Shown: positions 54,016-64,000, numbered from the stretch's first letter. The stretch: DNA of 64,000 nucleotides from Sordariomycetes sp. S80-01Y (GCA_037042185.1 JAXQJY010000031.1:2232001-2296000); one strand, 5' to 3'. The notes: generated by a model from the sequence alone, not told the origin. A program made the numbers and translations.

Positions 54016-55423
54016 TGTGCCTGACAGAGGTAAGGCTTGAATAGTAGGTTTACTGGCATGGTAGTATTTGACGACGAATGTTCTCAGAAAAGAGGATAGA
54101 ACAAGACTTTTCTATACACTCAGCTGCAATAGACCTTAGCCCCGACTCTCGTGGAAGTCGTTGGTCGCTCGAACTGACGGCGAGACAGATCTAGTCCCGG
54201 AGACGGTCGCCGCCGAAGGTATGTTCCAGTCCATGCCGCGCGCGGTGATTCGGCTCCGTGACGCCAGGCCAAGCTACCCCTAGGGGATTTATAAACCTAA
54301 TCGAGTGGCCAACGAATCATCCTCACGCGGGCCACGGCTGGCACCGTGGCTTGTTGCCGCACGACGTCTACAACGCCATCCCGGCCACTCCAAGATTCGA
54401 ATGCCCTCAAGATTCTCTGCAGCAGTAAAATGGTCTACACAAACTGTTTATCGAGTCTTCAGTTTCTTCTAAACATTGAAAGTACTTTCTCTTTTGAGAA
54501 AACCAGGTGGCAGAAGAAGCGCCATGCCGCTTCCGTATCGTATCCCACCACCAAGCCACATCTGGGGATGCTGATTTCCCACAGGCAGAACGGCAATAAT
54601 GTCCCTATGGTGGGATTTAGATCTCATAGATTGACTGTTGAGAGCTTATTTTCTATTCGCATATCAATTTGAGTTTGAGTTGCGGCTGGAAGCGACCACA
54701 CGAGCAAGCATCCACACGAGCAAGCATCCAGACCCTGATCTTAAGCTTCGCAGATTCGCTGCGTGACGTCCTGGCTGAGCTTTTGCAATCCTGCTAAGTA
54801 ATTCTGTGCCACGAATCAACCTGCTCTGCTGCGGTGCCGCCCTTGCAGAGTGATGTTGCTGTCTAGGATCCGGCATCGAGGACCAATGTTCCAGATAACG
54901 CCCGGCTTCAGCCTTCTAGCTTTTTGGCCTTCTAGACTGTTAGCCGCAGGACCCCTTGCTTTCGTCCTCCGCTTCATAAGGTTTATCTGTAGGAGCAGTA
55001 AATGTAGACATGGGGCTTGGGAGACATCTAGAGGCTTTACCCACGCTACGTGACCAAACGGAGTGTCACGCGCCGCCGGTCGTCGTAACGAACAGGTCCA
55101 CGATCTACGCCGCAATGCAGAGATCAATGCAATTCACTGCGATCGAAGTAGTACATGGTGTCGTCTGTGGGAGATATTTCCATTTTTGGCCACGAGACGA
55201 AGTTGATGCCGGACTAACTTTGGTATGCTGGAATGCTAAAACGCCATGGCGTTCATCAGCCAATCTGCACCGACGTTCACAGCCATCACATTGCGGACTT
55301 TGCACAGCGTTCTATTCACTCCATTCCTCTTCTTGCATATTGTCTGGTCTGCCGTGCGCCACGATAGCATCCGGGGATATCGCCTTCTTCAGACGGCCGC
55401 CCGCCACCGTGCATGCCACCCTT
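54016..55423. other. Intergenic region, promoter of the giant gene
   Basis: 1.4 kb between the start of the giant gene and the 3' end of RNase T2, both on the minus strand. A 16-bp tandem duplication (acacgagcaagcatcc) lies at about 54699-54730. No domain-bearing frame was found; a plus-strand frame at 55010-55429 is considered spurious. Confidence 0.5.
54699..54730. repeat. 16-bp tandem duplication
   Basis: acacgagcaagcatcc occurs twice in direct succession with no mismatch. It is a simple local duplication in the upstream region of the giant gene. Confidence 0.8.
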
Positions 55424-56684
55424 TCATGAGGGCGTCCAGGTTGCCTGGAATGAAACCGGCTTCTCGATGGTGTAGACGACGCCTTGGTCCTGCCCGGATG
55501 GCAAAGCTTCCGCGTAGAAAGTGTCCGACCCCTCGTAGGTCAGATACGTGCCGTCGTATCCAAAGGCGCTGCCGTCGGAAACCGAGGCCGCGCAGGTCAG
55601 AGCACCCTCCTGGACCTCGCAGAGACCCTTGCTAGTGGTCAGGGTGAAGGTCTCGCCATCGGGGTTCGGCTTGGCCGTGTACGTGGCAGGCGTGCCGCCG
55701 CCCCTATACCAAGTGCCTCTGCTGATCAAGAAGCCGCCCGAGGAGCTAGCATCGGTGCTAACGTAGAGACGACCCTTGCCTGACAGCTGGCCTGGGGAGC
55801 CTGTGGGGATGGGCTCGGAAGGGCGGGTAGTTGTGGGGGCAGGGTCCGAGGTATACTTGGGGAGGTACTTGATGCCGGTGGCCTTGCAAGTGGAGGGCGA
55901 CCCTACTGGCGCGGCCGGGACGAACTCGCCCTGCTGGACAGAGCCCCGGATGTTGTAATGGTACCAGAGCTCATTGATCTCATTGTCTCGGTTGCAGTTG
56001 ATAATCACATTCTCGCCGTGCTTGGCGGTGAGAGCATCTTGGATCGCGGCCAAGGTGTACTCCTCGGTGGCAGAGGGCTCGATGCCGGCCTCGGCCAGCC
56101 ACTCATACGAAGGCAGGGACTTGAACAGCCTGACAGAGCGCTTAAAGTAGTCCACCACGTCCAAGCGGGCGTCGAACTCGTCGTAGCACTGCGGCTCGAG
56201 GGTGGTCATGCAGGTGCCGTGCTTGTTGAACTCGTGCTCCCAGAAGTCCTCGTCGTCGCCCTGGTAGTCCTTCCAGTACTTCTGCATGTACTTCAGCGTG
56301 CAGGGGGCGTTCTCGCCGAGAATCTCGGTGATGTTGGTGACCTCGCGCGAGGGAGCGCAGTACTGGTCGTACGTTCCATCACAGTTGTCCGGCCTTCTGG
56401 TTGTCAGCAAGTTCGGACGGAGCAGTCACATAGTAGGAGGAGAGAGAATACCAGAGGCCGTGGATGGTCCAGGAGTCGGCGGGGCCGGTGGAGGGATCCG
56501 TGTCCCAGAACTGGGTCAGGAGGACTTGGCCACCGGGGTACTCGAAGCAGCAAGTGTCGTCGTAGACGGTCTCGTTGTTGCAGCTCAGCGGCACGTCGAC
56601 CGGGCAAGACTTTGAGGCAAATGACGACGCTGCCACGGCCGAGCCGACGAGCGCAGCCGTACTGACAAGCTGGACAGACCGCAT
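55424..56684 (-). CDS. Secreted RNase T2 with C-terminal extension
   Basis: Acid endoribonuclease that cuts single-stranded RNA through 2',3'-cyclic phosphates. Predicted 400 aa. Exons 56684-56452 and 56393-55424. The 58-nt intron ends in an AAG acceptor, which joins WTIHGL-W to PDNCDGTYDQYC; the nearer CAG would create a stop. ATG 56684 gives a signal peptide ending SAVA-AS. Both catalytic blocks are intact: CAS I WTIHGLW (His about 75) and CAS II FWEHEFNKHGTC (His about 131 and 136). After about residue 260 there is a Pro/Thr linker and a beta-rich extension of about 110 residues, as in Rny1 and other fungal T2 enzymes. It diverges from the phosphatase gene. Confidence 0.93.
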
Positions 56685-57655
56685 ATTGAACGACTTCACG
56701 GAGGGGTGTTCATCGGAGATGTCGAAGATCGGTCAGCGGCTGGGTCCGAACTGCTTATATAGCCCGAAGCGCAACCCCTCCCGTGGCACAAGGCCCAGCG
56801 ACACGTGCGATAAAGATGCGTCGAGGCTGATGTCCTCCCAGATAAACGCTGGTGCCTCTCTTCCGTTGAGGCGCTGAGAATGGCTTCGATTGCGACGCAT
56901 CACGGTATCGCGACGCACGTGGGGCTTGGCTACATGACCTGGCATCTAAGTCAGACCAAAGGGACCGGCCAGCACGTGGTGGAAGCGGCCCCTGCTAGAC
57001 TTCGAAGAGCAGGTCGCAAGCCTCGACGCAGGGGACTATTGGTCTTGGGGGGGCGAAGGGACCGGGCGGCTCCTCGGTGCCAAGGGCTGCGGTCGAGAAG
57101 ATCTCGGGTATGCGGCAGATCGGCCCATTCGGAGCGAGACCACAACTTGGGCTGTCGAGAGATTTGAAGAACACACAGCGCCATGTCAACAATCAGCTCG
57201 ATCATTGTTCGAGACAAGGAAGAGCCAGCTGCAGTAGGCCTCACAAGTGCCCTCATATTGGCGCTGTCGTCGACAAGACACCCCTTCATCCCCAGGACGG
57301 CGTGTAAGTTCATAGGTAGGCCATCATCCGGAGTTACGGGTAGATCCTTATGCTGCTGGTTGCATATCGGCACACACATCTACCCCTAGACTGGCCTTCC
57401 CTATGTCCTTTTTTAGCCATATAATACAACCCCTGACAGCCTCGTCTGATCAAAAATGAATGAGGATCACTTCGCGCTGTGAAAAGAGTTGAGTTGTAGC
57501 GTTGGTTGCTGCAGCCCAGGCACCTCAAGTCGCAGCCAAACATGCGCCATTTTAAGCTTAGGCGACAATGAACCTCAAGAACCCTTTGGGAGTGAGATCA
57601 ACCCAACAACAGGAACCCTCGTGACAATATCAACCAGTCCCTGATTTCTGCCATC
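56685..57655. promoter_or_regulatory. Divergent promoter of RNase T2 and the phosphatase gene
   Basis: 971 bp between divergent starts. A TATA element for the RNase side is at 56756. On the phosphatase side no strong TATA is seen. Open frames in between (such as 56951-57379 minus) show no domain. Confidence 0.5.
56756..56761 (-). promoter_or_regulatory. TATA box for RNase T2
   Basis: TATATA (palindromic) lies 72 bp upstream of the RNase T2 start on the minus strand. Confidence 0.45.
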
Positions 57656-58654
57656 ATGTCCCTAGCCGACCATATCCGGTCAATACTCCCACAAGAGTTG
57701 AGGGCCGAGCTCCGCAACTCGGTCCTCCCCAGCATCCTCGACTCCATCTCCAAGGTCGCGGCAACCCTGCGCACGGTCCAGGACGTCTCGCTCGTCGGGT
57801 CGGCAAACAGCTTCGGCGACGACCAGCTCAACGTCGACGTCCTGGCCGAGGAGCACATCCGTCGCGCCCTGGGCGGATGCGCGTCCGTCGTGGCCGCCAG
57901 CAGCGAGGAGGACCCGGTGGAGAAGCCCGTCGCTCACGAAGCGGGCTTGACCAGGCAAGGGGACGAGGAGTACGCAGTCGCCTTTGATCCGCTGGACGGA
58001 AGCTCCATCATCGCGCCCAACTGGACCGTCGGCGCCATCTTTGGGATCTGGGACGGGTCGAGCTCGCTGGGACAGGATCCGAGGACGAGGCAGGTCGCTT
58101 CGATACTGGGAGTCTTCGGCCCGCGCACGACGGCCTACGTCGCCCTAAGGATCCCTGGCTCGGAGGGGGTATGCTTTGAAGTCGGCCTCGGAGCCAGCGG
58201 CTGGGAGCTCGTGCGGCCAGACGTGAAGCTGTCCAGCCCGCCCTTCAAGACGCGGTACTTCGCCCCGGCAAACCTGCGCTCCGCCGCCGAGGACGCCCGC
58301 TACCGCAGCCTCATCTCGCTCTTCATCGAGCAGAGCTACACGCTGCGGTACTGCGGCGGCCTGGTGCCGGACCTCGTGCACCCGCTCGTCAAGGGCCACG
58401 GCGTCTACGTCTCGCCCGTCACGCCGACCAACGCGGCCAAGCTCAGGAGGCTCTACGAGCTGTGCCCCGTGGCTCTGATGATGGAGTGCGCCGGGGGCGC
58501 GGCGATCGATCCGCTGAGCGGGAAAGGGGTGCTGGACCGCGTCGTCGAGGGCACGGATGAGAGGGCTGGGCTGGTCTGCGGGACCGCGGAGGAGGTGCAC
58601 AAGGTGTGGGACGTTTTCAGCGGCAAGGCAGAGCAGGGCTCTATTTCTGTCTGA
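57656..58654 (+). CDS. Fructose-1,6-/sedoheptulose-1,7-bisphosphatase family phosphatase
   Basis: Metal-dependent sugar-bisphosphatase of 332 aa, no intron, likely cytosolic. The metal-site motif FDPLDGSSII (Asp 111, Asp 114) and an upstream acidic pair (ASSEEDP, Glu 84-85) are those of the FBPase fold. WTVGAIFGIWD follows as in the family. Length and residues look closer to sedoheptulose-bisphosphatase-like fungal members than to canonical gluconeogenic FBPase: the family stretch after DGSS reads IIAPNWTVG rather than NIDCLVSIG. It could serve gluconeogenesis or pentose-phosphate cycling. Which bisphosphate it prefers cannot be decided here. It converges with the small CxxC gene, 120 bp away. 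Confidence 0.85.
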   Translation: MSLADHIRSILPQELRAELRNSVLPSILDSISKVAATLRTVQDVSLVGSANSFGDDQLNVDVLAEEHIRRALGGCASVVAASSEEDPVEKPVAHEAGLTRQGDEEYAVAFDPLDGSSIIAPNWTVGAIFGIWDGSSSLGQDPRTRQVASILGVFGPRTTAYVALRIPGSEGVCFEVGLGASGWELVRPDVKLSSPPFKTRYFAPANLRSAAEDARYRSLISLFIEQSYTLRYCGGLVPDLVHPLVKGHGVYVSPVTPTNAAKLRRLYELCPVALMMECAGGAAIDPLSGKGVLDRVVEGTDERAGLVCGTAEEVHKVWDVFSGKAEQGSISV

Positions 58655-58774
58655 GCCTCTGCGTCTTGGGGAATTCGGGGTATGGGCAAGACATAACACG
58701 ACGCAATACTCAGCAAGCTTCCAATTCAAAGCCCTGGTTCCACGTGTATTCCATCCTCTACGGCAGACGGTCCC

Positions 58775-59088
58775 TCAGCTCTCCTTCTTCGCCCCGTCGC
58801 CCTTAGTGGCTTTCCGCATCCCCAAGGGCATGACGCAATTGCGCTCCAGCTTCGGGCACGAGAACTTGTGCCCGGGGCTGCTGCCACACCTCGGACAGGG
58901 CGCGGGCTCGGTGCTGGTGGGATCGGTCTTGGAAGCCTCGGCCTAGACGAGATCAGCAAGGAGATGACCTGCAAGGGACGAGCGCATCTTACAATTTTCG
59001 TGGAAACCTTGTCGTTTGAGCTTCGCGACTGTTCTGGGACTTCTGAATGGGTGTTTGCTGGTTGATCTTTACTGTTTTGATCTGCCAT
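58775..59088 (-). CDS. Small CxxC zinc-ribbon-like protein, 87 aa
   Basis: Two exons, 59088-58993 and 58942-58775, split by a 50-nt intron (donor gtaaga, branch tgctgat, acceptor ctag), with both exons in phase. The protein begins with a polar Ser/Gln-rich segment (MADQNSKDQPANTHSEVPEQ). It then has CPRCGSSPGHKFSCPKLERNC, four or five cysteines that could hold one zinc ion, and a basic end (GMRKATKGDGAKKES). I do not recognise a named family; small CPxCG proteins are known in fungi without assigned roles. Splice quality and cysteine spacing support a real gene. Reading straight through the intron stays open but loses the CxxC pattern. Confidence 0.7.
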
Positions 59089-59771
59089 GGCTGGGAGAAC
59101 GCTGAGGAGGTAGTCCTGGAGAGTGATGCCCGTGAGGTTTTATGCTCGGTCAGCTGTGCTCGAAATACATGCAGGATAAAGATACCAGAAAACCTGGAGG
59201 TTGAAAGAGAAGAATGACTTGAGGTTAGTGAGACGAGCTTGTCTACCGTGATCAGGAGGTGAAGGTTGTGCGCCGTAACTCAAGTGCGACCAGAGGTTAC
59301 GGTGACGATTGCGCGCCACCGTCTCGTCTCGTCTCTACCATACCACCGTCATGGGACTTCTAATAGTGCCGGATGCTTGCATCAAAAACGAAGCTGTACC
59401 CCTTCGTAGATCAGATTGTCGTGTCTGCTGAGAGTCGACACAACAATACCACAGGCTCTACGCGAGGGGTGGTCCAACGGTATGCGACCTGACAGCCGTG
59501 GACACCGACGACGCTTTGTTGGTTTCACAGCATGTGTCAGTGACTAGGGGCCATGCTCGTCGTACATAGTGAATCACGGTTGGCTGCGACGGTTGTCAAA
59601 GGAGAAGTTCAATCAAATCACAAGTCTTCTTTCTAACTCAACTCGTCCCGAGGGACGCCACAAAAGCACGAATAGATCCAGACGCACGCGCGCGATGATG
59701 CAATGCAACCATTTTAAATTATCCTCTTTGCCAGGTAAAGAACCAAATCCAGATTACACATCCTTCATCGC
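59089..59771. other. Intergenic region
   Basis: 683 bp containing the promoter of the small CxxC gene and the 3' flank of GH72. A tggtccaacgg stretch at about 59471 resembles a tRNA A box, but no B box or cloverleaf follows. Nothing else is supported. Confidence 0.5.
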
Positions 59772-61373
59772 TTACAGGACAACCATGGCGGCACCGACAC
59801 CAGCCGCGACAACCATGTACAGGCCGACGGCCATGTCGCCGACGGCGAACAGGCGGGCGATGGGAGCGGACGTGATGCCAAAGTCCTCGTCGTCCTCGGA
59901 GCCGGAGCCGGTGGCCTCGGCGTTCTCCAGGGCGACGGTGGCGGTGGCGGCCTCCTCGTTGTGGGACGAGGCCTTGGCGAGCTTGTCGTCGCAGGAGCTC
60001 TGGGCGCTGCTGTCCTTGGTCTCGGCCTTGCCGTCAAAGTCGCACGCACCCTCGCCCTCGGCGACGTCGGCGTACATGCCCAGGAGGATGGTGAGCTTGG
60101 AGCGGGGGTCGCACATGGAGTAGGCGCCGTAGACACCGGTGGTGGCGTTGCCGTTGATGGCGGTGCAGATCTCGGGCTGCTCGTCGCAGATGTAGCCGAA
60201 CATCTTGCCGAAGTCCTTGGTCTCGACGTCCTCGCCGACGGCGCACTCGGAGGCGGCGACAGCGCACTTGCAGAGATCGGCATCGGGGGTGGGAGGGAGG
60301 TTGGAGTGGGACTTCCAGACCTCGCCGACGTCGGGGCAGGTCTCGCGCTTCAGGTCGGAGGTGTAGTCGTCCTCATCAACGCCCTTGGGGTCGACCTTGG
60401 CGTGGGCCTTCTTGAGAGCCTCGAAGTTCTTCATCTTGGAGGCCTTGTCGCCCTTGATCTCGACAACACCGTAGTCGTTGTCCTCCTGGTGGAACATGTA
60501 GACGAGACCACCAGAGAAGACGGGAGTCATCTCGTCGGAGAAGAGCGCCTCGGTGTCCTTGAACTTGCGTCCCTCGGCACCGCCGGGGGCGTTGCAGCCG
60601 TACTCAGCGAAGAAGACGGGGACGGAGTAGTCCTCGTAGTAGTCGACCCAGTCGGCGAAGCCAGACTTCTGCATGTCAGAGTCACCGCACCAGGAGTAGA
60701 TGTTGTAGCCCCAGAAGTCAATGGCCTCGTCGTCGTCGCCGCAGTTGAAGTACTTGGCGAGGTCGTCACGGACCTTCTCGTGGTCGTTGGTGGCGTAGCC
60801 GACACCCATGGGGCGGTCGACGTTGTTCTTGACGTGAGCCTTGGTGTCGCGGACAGCGGCCTTGACGTAAGCAGAGGCCTCGGTGTTGTTGGCGGCGTCG
60901 GAAACCTCGTTACCGGCGAAGAAGCCAATAACGTTGGAGTACTTGGCGAGCTCGTCGACGACGTCGGTGTAGCGCTTGAGGTGCTCAGTGGTCCAGAGAG
61001 GATCGTCACGCTTGATGGACATGGCGGGCTGGGACAGGTCGGAGATGACGTAGATGCCAGCGTCGTCGAGCAGCTTCATGCAAGCCTCGTGGTCCTCCTC
61101 GGGGTCGACGGCGTACGTGCGGATGGTGTTGACGCCGAGCTCCTTCAGGAGAGGGACGTCGCGCTTGCAGGTCTTCTCATCCGAGATGGGGTCGGTGTAG
61201 TCGTTTCCGCCAACACCTCCGCCCTTCTGCTGGGCCTCCTGCTGGTAGGCAATGCCCTTCATGAAGAACTGGGTGCCGTTCTCGTAGAAGAACTTCTGAC
61301 CCTTGATGTGGATCGGGGGCAGCTCGGCGGCGGCCAGACCCGCGAGGGCTAGCATGGAGAGCTTGGAAAGCAT
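59772..61373 (-). CDS. GPI-anchored 1,3-beta-glucanosyltransferase, GH72 with X8/CBM43
   Basis: Cuts and rejoins beta-1,3-glucan chains to lengthen them in the cell wall. The intronless gene encodes 533 aa. ATG 61373 is chosen because it starts the signal peptide MLSKLSMLALAGLAAAELPP; earlier codons lie in the 5' UTR. The GH72 domain contains the acid/base Glu in FFAGNEVSDA (about 156) and the nucleophile Glu in FFAEYGCN (about 257). A Cys-rich X8/CBM43 domain follows (CPDVGEVWKSHSNLPP to CDF, about 390-490). A Ser/Ala/Glu-rich linker and a hydrophobic C-terminus (VVAAGVGAAMVVL) fit a GPI-anchor signal. Strong third-position GC bias opens long antisense frames. It belongs to the GEL/GAS group that carries the X8 module. 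Confidence 0.95.
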   Translation of the reverse strand: MLSKLSMLALAGLAAAELPPIHIKGQKFFYENGTQFFMKGIAYQQEAQQKGGGVGGNDYTDPISDEKTCKRDVPLLKELGVNTIRTYAVDPEEDHEACMKLLDDAGIYVISDLSQPAMSIKRDDPLWTTEHLKRYTDVVDELAKYSNVIGFFAGNEVSDAANNTEASAYVKAAVRDTKAHVKNNVDRPMGVGYATNDHEKVRDDLAKYFNCGDDDEAIDFWGYNIYSWCGDSDMQKSGFADWVDYYEDYSVPVFFAEYGCNAPGGAEGRKFKDTEALFSDEMTPVFSGGLVYMFHQEDNDYGVVEIKGDKASKMKNFEALKKAHAKVDPKGVDEDDYTSDLKRETCPDVGEVWKSHSNLPPTPDADLCKCAVAASECAVGEDVETKDFGKMFGYICDEQPEICTAINGNATTGVYGAYSMCDPRSKLTILLGMYADVAEGEGACDFDGKAETKDSSAQSSCDDKLAKASSHNEEAATATVALENAEATGSGSEDDEDFGITSAPIARLFAVGDMAVGLYMVVAAGVGAAMVVL

Positions 61374-62774
61374 CTTGTCGAGTCGTGGGGTGGGAATAAA
61401 AAAAGGAGTCTTGTTGATAATCGAACGCGTCGTGTTGCAGAGAGTGTCGGGAATTGGATGATGGCCAGAGAGGAGCGACCAAACCTCGGGACTACCGATA
61501 AGCCGGGTAGAGGGCAAAGGCGATAATGATTAAAAAGCGAGGGTTGAAAGAAGAACCAGCGACAAGCGAAAAGCGAGCGTCTGGAAGCAGCACGGAGAGT
61601 GAATGGGGAGGAGGAAGAGGAGAGAGGAGGAAGCGGAAAGGGGGAGAGATATGTCGTAGAAGAGAGGCAGCATCGCCGGACGCTTGGACCGCCTCCCGCG
61701 CCAGGCAGGTCCTCCAGGGCCGCACCCACGACCGACGACCACTGCAGCCGCCGTCCTTAGGGGCCACCTCCCACTGTAACCAAGCGAGGCGCAGCACTGC
61801 CTCCAAGTCAAGCTTTGTTACATTGGTTCCATTGGCCGGGGTCGGGCCAATGGGACGCAACTGGAAAGGCCCGGGGCCGGGTGTGGGAACGGTGGCACCG
61901 TGCATGGATGAGCCGCGCACGGGCTCTCACCGACGTCGAACCAGTGACTAACAGAAGCCCGCCAAGACCGCCGCCAGATAAGCAAGCAGTCGAGACGAAA
62001 CGCGTTAGCATCTCAATCTGTTTCACCAACATGCCTCCAGGGACAGACCGACGCACGGTGCTGAGGCCCACCGGCGAAATAGGGGCAATCTCCACTGCAT
62101 CTCACTGCAAATCAACTCTGCGTCGGGCCCTTCTGGACCCCCCGAGGCCTCTCGTCAAGCCCTCAATTGCATGCCAAGTTCGTGTTGCCCAGAGCCTAGT
62201 CACGAGGAGTGGCAAACATGCCAATTCAAGCATCATGGATTTCGATTTCTACCTCTTCTTCTACGTCTAAAGACAGCTCGAGCCAAGAGCCCCAAGAGCC
62301 CGCCCAGAGGCCATTACGCGTTGCGCCTCCTCCCAGAGAGACTCCCTGCTTGGCTCAAACCGGGAGATTTGCTATGACGGTACGGGACATTGTGACGGTC
62401 CGCCGATCAGCGTCTCAGCAGGACGGAGGATGGAGTTTCTGGCTCGCTCGCGACGCCTCTCTGCCAGTCGTTGCTCGCAGCCCGCCAGGATCTCTCTGAG
62501 GATTCTCCAGAGCCGGTGCACCGCCGCAGACAAGCTTTTTCCCTCCATTCTTGGCTCTCAACGATCGTCGGTCTCGTCTTGCGTGCAGACGCTGTCGTGT
62601 TGATCGGACGCGCAAGCACGGCGCTTCCCCTCGCCGAGAGCTTACGCCTCGTTCAATCGGCTGCACGTGGTCTTGGGAGAGTCTTTCTTGCGCTCGTCTC
62701 AGGTCCGTCGCGCGCATTGTCGGGATGAGTAGTGTGAAACAGCCTTGAGTCCATGCCTGAATCATCGGCTCCCT
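61374..62774. other. Intergenic region, promoter of GH72
   Basis: 1.4 kb. The first part, purine-rich on the plus strand (aggaggaagcgg-type runs at about 61600-61660), is the pyrimidine-rich 5' leader or promoter of the highly codon-biased GH72 gene. The rest holds scattered short frames without domains. No repeat or RNA gene is evident. Confidence 0.5.
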
Positions 62775-62924
62775 TCACTTGCCAACCAGCTTGTAGTAGA
62801 CGCTGCCGACGCCGTAGAGGACCTTATCCCAGGCATCGTGCGTCTTCTTGGCGATGCCGCCGTCGCGTTGGCGCTTGTCCTCGACCGAGTGGTAGTGCCC
62901 GTCGTGGTATTCGTATCCAGGCAT
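62775..62924 (-). CDS. 49-residue microprotein
   Basis: The minus strand from ATG 62924 reads a 49-codon frame ending TGA at 62775. The start context (gcgaccATGCC) is favourable and nearly every codon ends in G or C, as in the strongly biased genes nearby. The peptide starts MPGYEYHDGHYHSVEDKRQ, is polar and His/Tyr-rich, and continues KKTHDAWDKVLYGVGSVYYKLVGK. There is no signal peptide or membrane helix. I do not recognise a family. It may be complete or only one exon of a longer gene. Confidence rests on codon use and start context, since the frame is short. Confidence 0.55.
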   Translation of the reverse strand: MPGYEYHDGHYHSVEDKRQRDGGIAKKTHDAWDKVLYGVGSVYYKLVGK

Positions 62925-63475
62925 GGTCGCTAGCGTTGCTCGTATTGTTTTTGGGTCGAGTAGTAATATTTTGGGGTGCGCCGGTTCGCGTTCAATTGTT
63001 GAGCACTGTCCAGTTAAGGATAGAGTTTAACTCGCTGAAGCTGCCACACGGCGTCTTAAGCTTAAATAGAGTCAATGTGGCCCACGAGGCAATCGCGGTT
63101 TGCCTTTGGGTGTGCCAGTGGCGGAGGCGCTGCTGATCATCGGGCTTAGACGCCCGGAGGGCGGTGCAGCTGCCACTGCCAGGGCGCCTGTGACCTGACG
63201 GCCGCCCCACTTCTCCGTGCGCCACCCGGAGCAAACTGCCGGGCAGGTCGCGTTTTCAACTCTCATGACTTCGCTGATCAGTAGTTCAGTAAAGATATGA
63301 TGGTAATGATGATGTCGACATTGATTCATCTCTTGCGACTGCGGGTGAAGCTGGAGGCTGGTTGAGGTCATCTTCTCATTCATGTCGTGGCTAACAGTAC
63401 CAAGCGCCCAAGGGGTATCTCGAAAAGCATGTCTATCGATACAAGCAGAAACAAATAAGAGGCAAGACTGCCGCC
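62925..63475. other. Intergenic region
   Basis: 551 bp between the microprotein start and the stop of the final partial gene. It should contain the microprotein promoter. No coding frame or repeat is supported. Confidence 0.45.
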
Positions 63476-64000
63476 TCACGCCGTGCCAGCGGCGCATGAC
63501 TGTTTTGGGACGCCCAGCAGCGGCACCAGTCCCCAGATGCGTGCCACCGTCTCGCTGGCGCTGACCTTGATGGCCTCCCTGGTCGCCTTGGACAGCAACC
63601 ACCTGTCGCCCCAGATCAGACGGGTCGTGAGCGTGGAAAGGCCAGCTGGCTTCCGGTCCGTCGTCTGAACGGCTTCGCTGCTGGGAGCCAACTCCGCGAC
63701 TGACCTGTAGCGTGTTGTCGACGCAGTGGGAACTGCGCCTGATCGGATCTCGTCGGACACGGACCAGAAGAGGCGGCTCCAGGGCTCGGAGCCTTCAAAG
63801 AACTCGCGGTCAAACTTGTCCGTGTCGGCGACGGCTCGACGGAGGAACTCCATGTAGACTTTGAGCAGTCGGAAGACGTCGTTCGATCGGCAATCCTGCA
63901 CATTGTGCCTGAGCCTCAGCCAAAGGACGGACGAGTGGTACGGGTGCGCTCTGTGGCGCGCGTTCCCTAGGTCGCCCAACATCCAGTGCGTCGTCTCGTT
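63476..64000 (-). CDS. Unrecognised gene, C-terminal part (runs off the window)
   Basis: The frame is open from the right edge to a stop at 63476-63478, giving at least 174 residues; the start lies beyond the window. The first visible residues are NETTHWMLGDLG, followed by HRAHPYHSSVLWLRLRH and a helical DVFRLLKVYMEFLRRAVADTDKF. Later come FWSVSDEIRSGA and IWGDRWLLSKATREAIKVSA, with an end KQSCAAGTA. I see no signal, membrane span or catalytic motif. Trp/His content and codon use suggest real protein, and no splice site is obvious in the visible part. I do not recognise the family. Confidence 0.55.
   Translation of the reverse strand, partial: NETTHWMLGDLGNARHRAHPYHSSVLWLRLRHNVQDCRSNDVFRLLKVYMEFLRRAVADTDKFDREFFEGSEPWSRLFWSVSDEIRSGAVPTASTTRYRSVAELAPSSEAVQTTDRKPAGLSTLTTRLIWGDRWLLSKATREAIKVSASETVARIWGLVPLLGVPKQSCAAGTA

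Noticed and set aside
55010-55429. 139-codon plus-strand frame next to RNase T2
   Set aside because: Starts at an unlikely site, overlaps the RNase T2 3' end and shows no coding signature.
56951-57379. 142-codon minus-strand frame in the RNase T2/phosphatase promoter
   Set aside because: No domain or signal; translation looks random and it occupies a divergent promoter.
59466-59520. tRNA-like A box
   Set aside because: No B box, no acceptor-stem pairing and no anticodon arm could be drawn.
59961-61352. 463-codon plus-strand frame across the GH72 gene
   Set aside because: It is the antisense of a strongly G/C-ending coding sequence; the translation is a Val/Gly/Leu/Asp-rich shadow.

Overview
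This window reads as chromosomal DNA of a filamentous ascomycete, most likely a Sordariomycete; I cannot name the species from sequence alone. Genes on both strands are split by short introns (46-96 nt) with GT(or GC)...CTRAY...AG signals. Typical fungal families are present: Zn2Cys6 regulators, MFS sugar porters, CYP53-type P450, GH72 glucanosyltransferase, DUF3176 and RNase T2. I found no rRNA, tRNA, CRISPR array or intact transposon.

Layout. 1-10 kb: the 3' part of homoserine O-acetyltransferase, a Pho84-type phosphate transporter, a small secreted protein and a secreted TAP-type alpha/beta-hydrolase. 10-12.6 kb: a benzoate-4-monooxygenase-like P450 and a truncated sugar-transporter remnant. 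12.9-34.4 kb: a carbohydrate-utilisation block of GH3 beta-glucosidase, MFS sugar porter, Zn2Cys6 regulator, secreted PKD-tailed hydrolase, second Zn2Cys6 regulator, second GH3, GH78 alpha-L-rhamnosidase and second MFS porter. 35.5-41.3 kb: a secreted SMP-30-like propeller protein, a 2.2 kb gene-poor stretch with a 23-bp minisatellite, and a DUF3176 membrane protein. 42.3-45.7 kb: a GH32 fructosidase tail-to-tail with a Zn2Cys6 regulator. 46.8-54.0 kb: an intronless gene for a 2390-residue secreted protein with cysteine-rich ends and a 53-residue higher-order repeat. 55.4-64 kb: RNase T2, an FBPase/SBPase-like phosphatase, a small CxxC protein, a GPI-anchored GH72 enzyme, a 49-residue microprotein and the 3' end of an unrecognised gene.

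How the genes may work together. Both GH3 enzymes, the GH78 and the GH32 lack recognisable signal peptides, while sugar porters and regulators lie among them. This suggests that oligosaccharides or small glycosides are imported and cleaved inside the cell. GH78 plus GH3 fits rhamnosyl-glucosides such as those on flavonoids. A nearby secreted hydrolase could act outside on the substrate, and the CYP53-like enzyme could handle benzoate-type aromatics. The GH3, MFS and regulator genes each occur twice, which suggests duplication. The GH32/regulator pair looks like a separate sucrose/inulin-type module, with a CGG-N8-CGG element upstream of the GH32.

Exon boundaries were placed by reading splice signals and conserved protein continuity by eye. 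Four introns appear to use GC donors. Protein functions are family-level calls from remembered motifs, not database searches.
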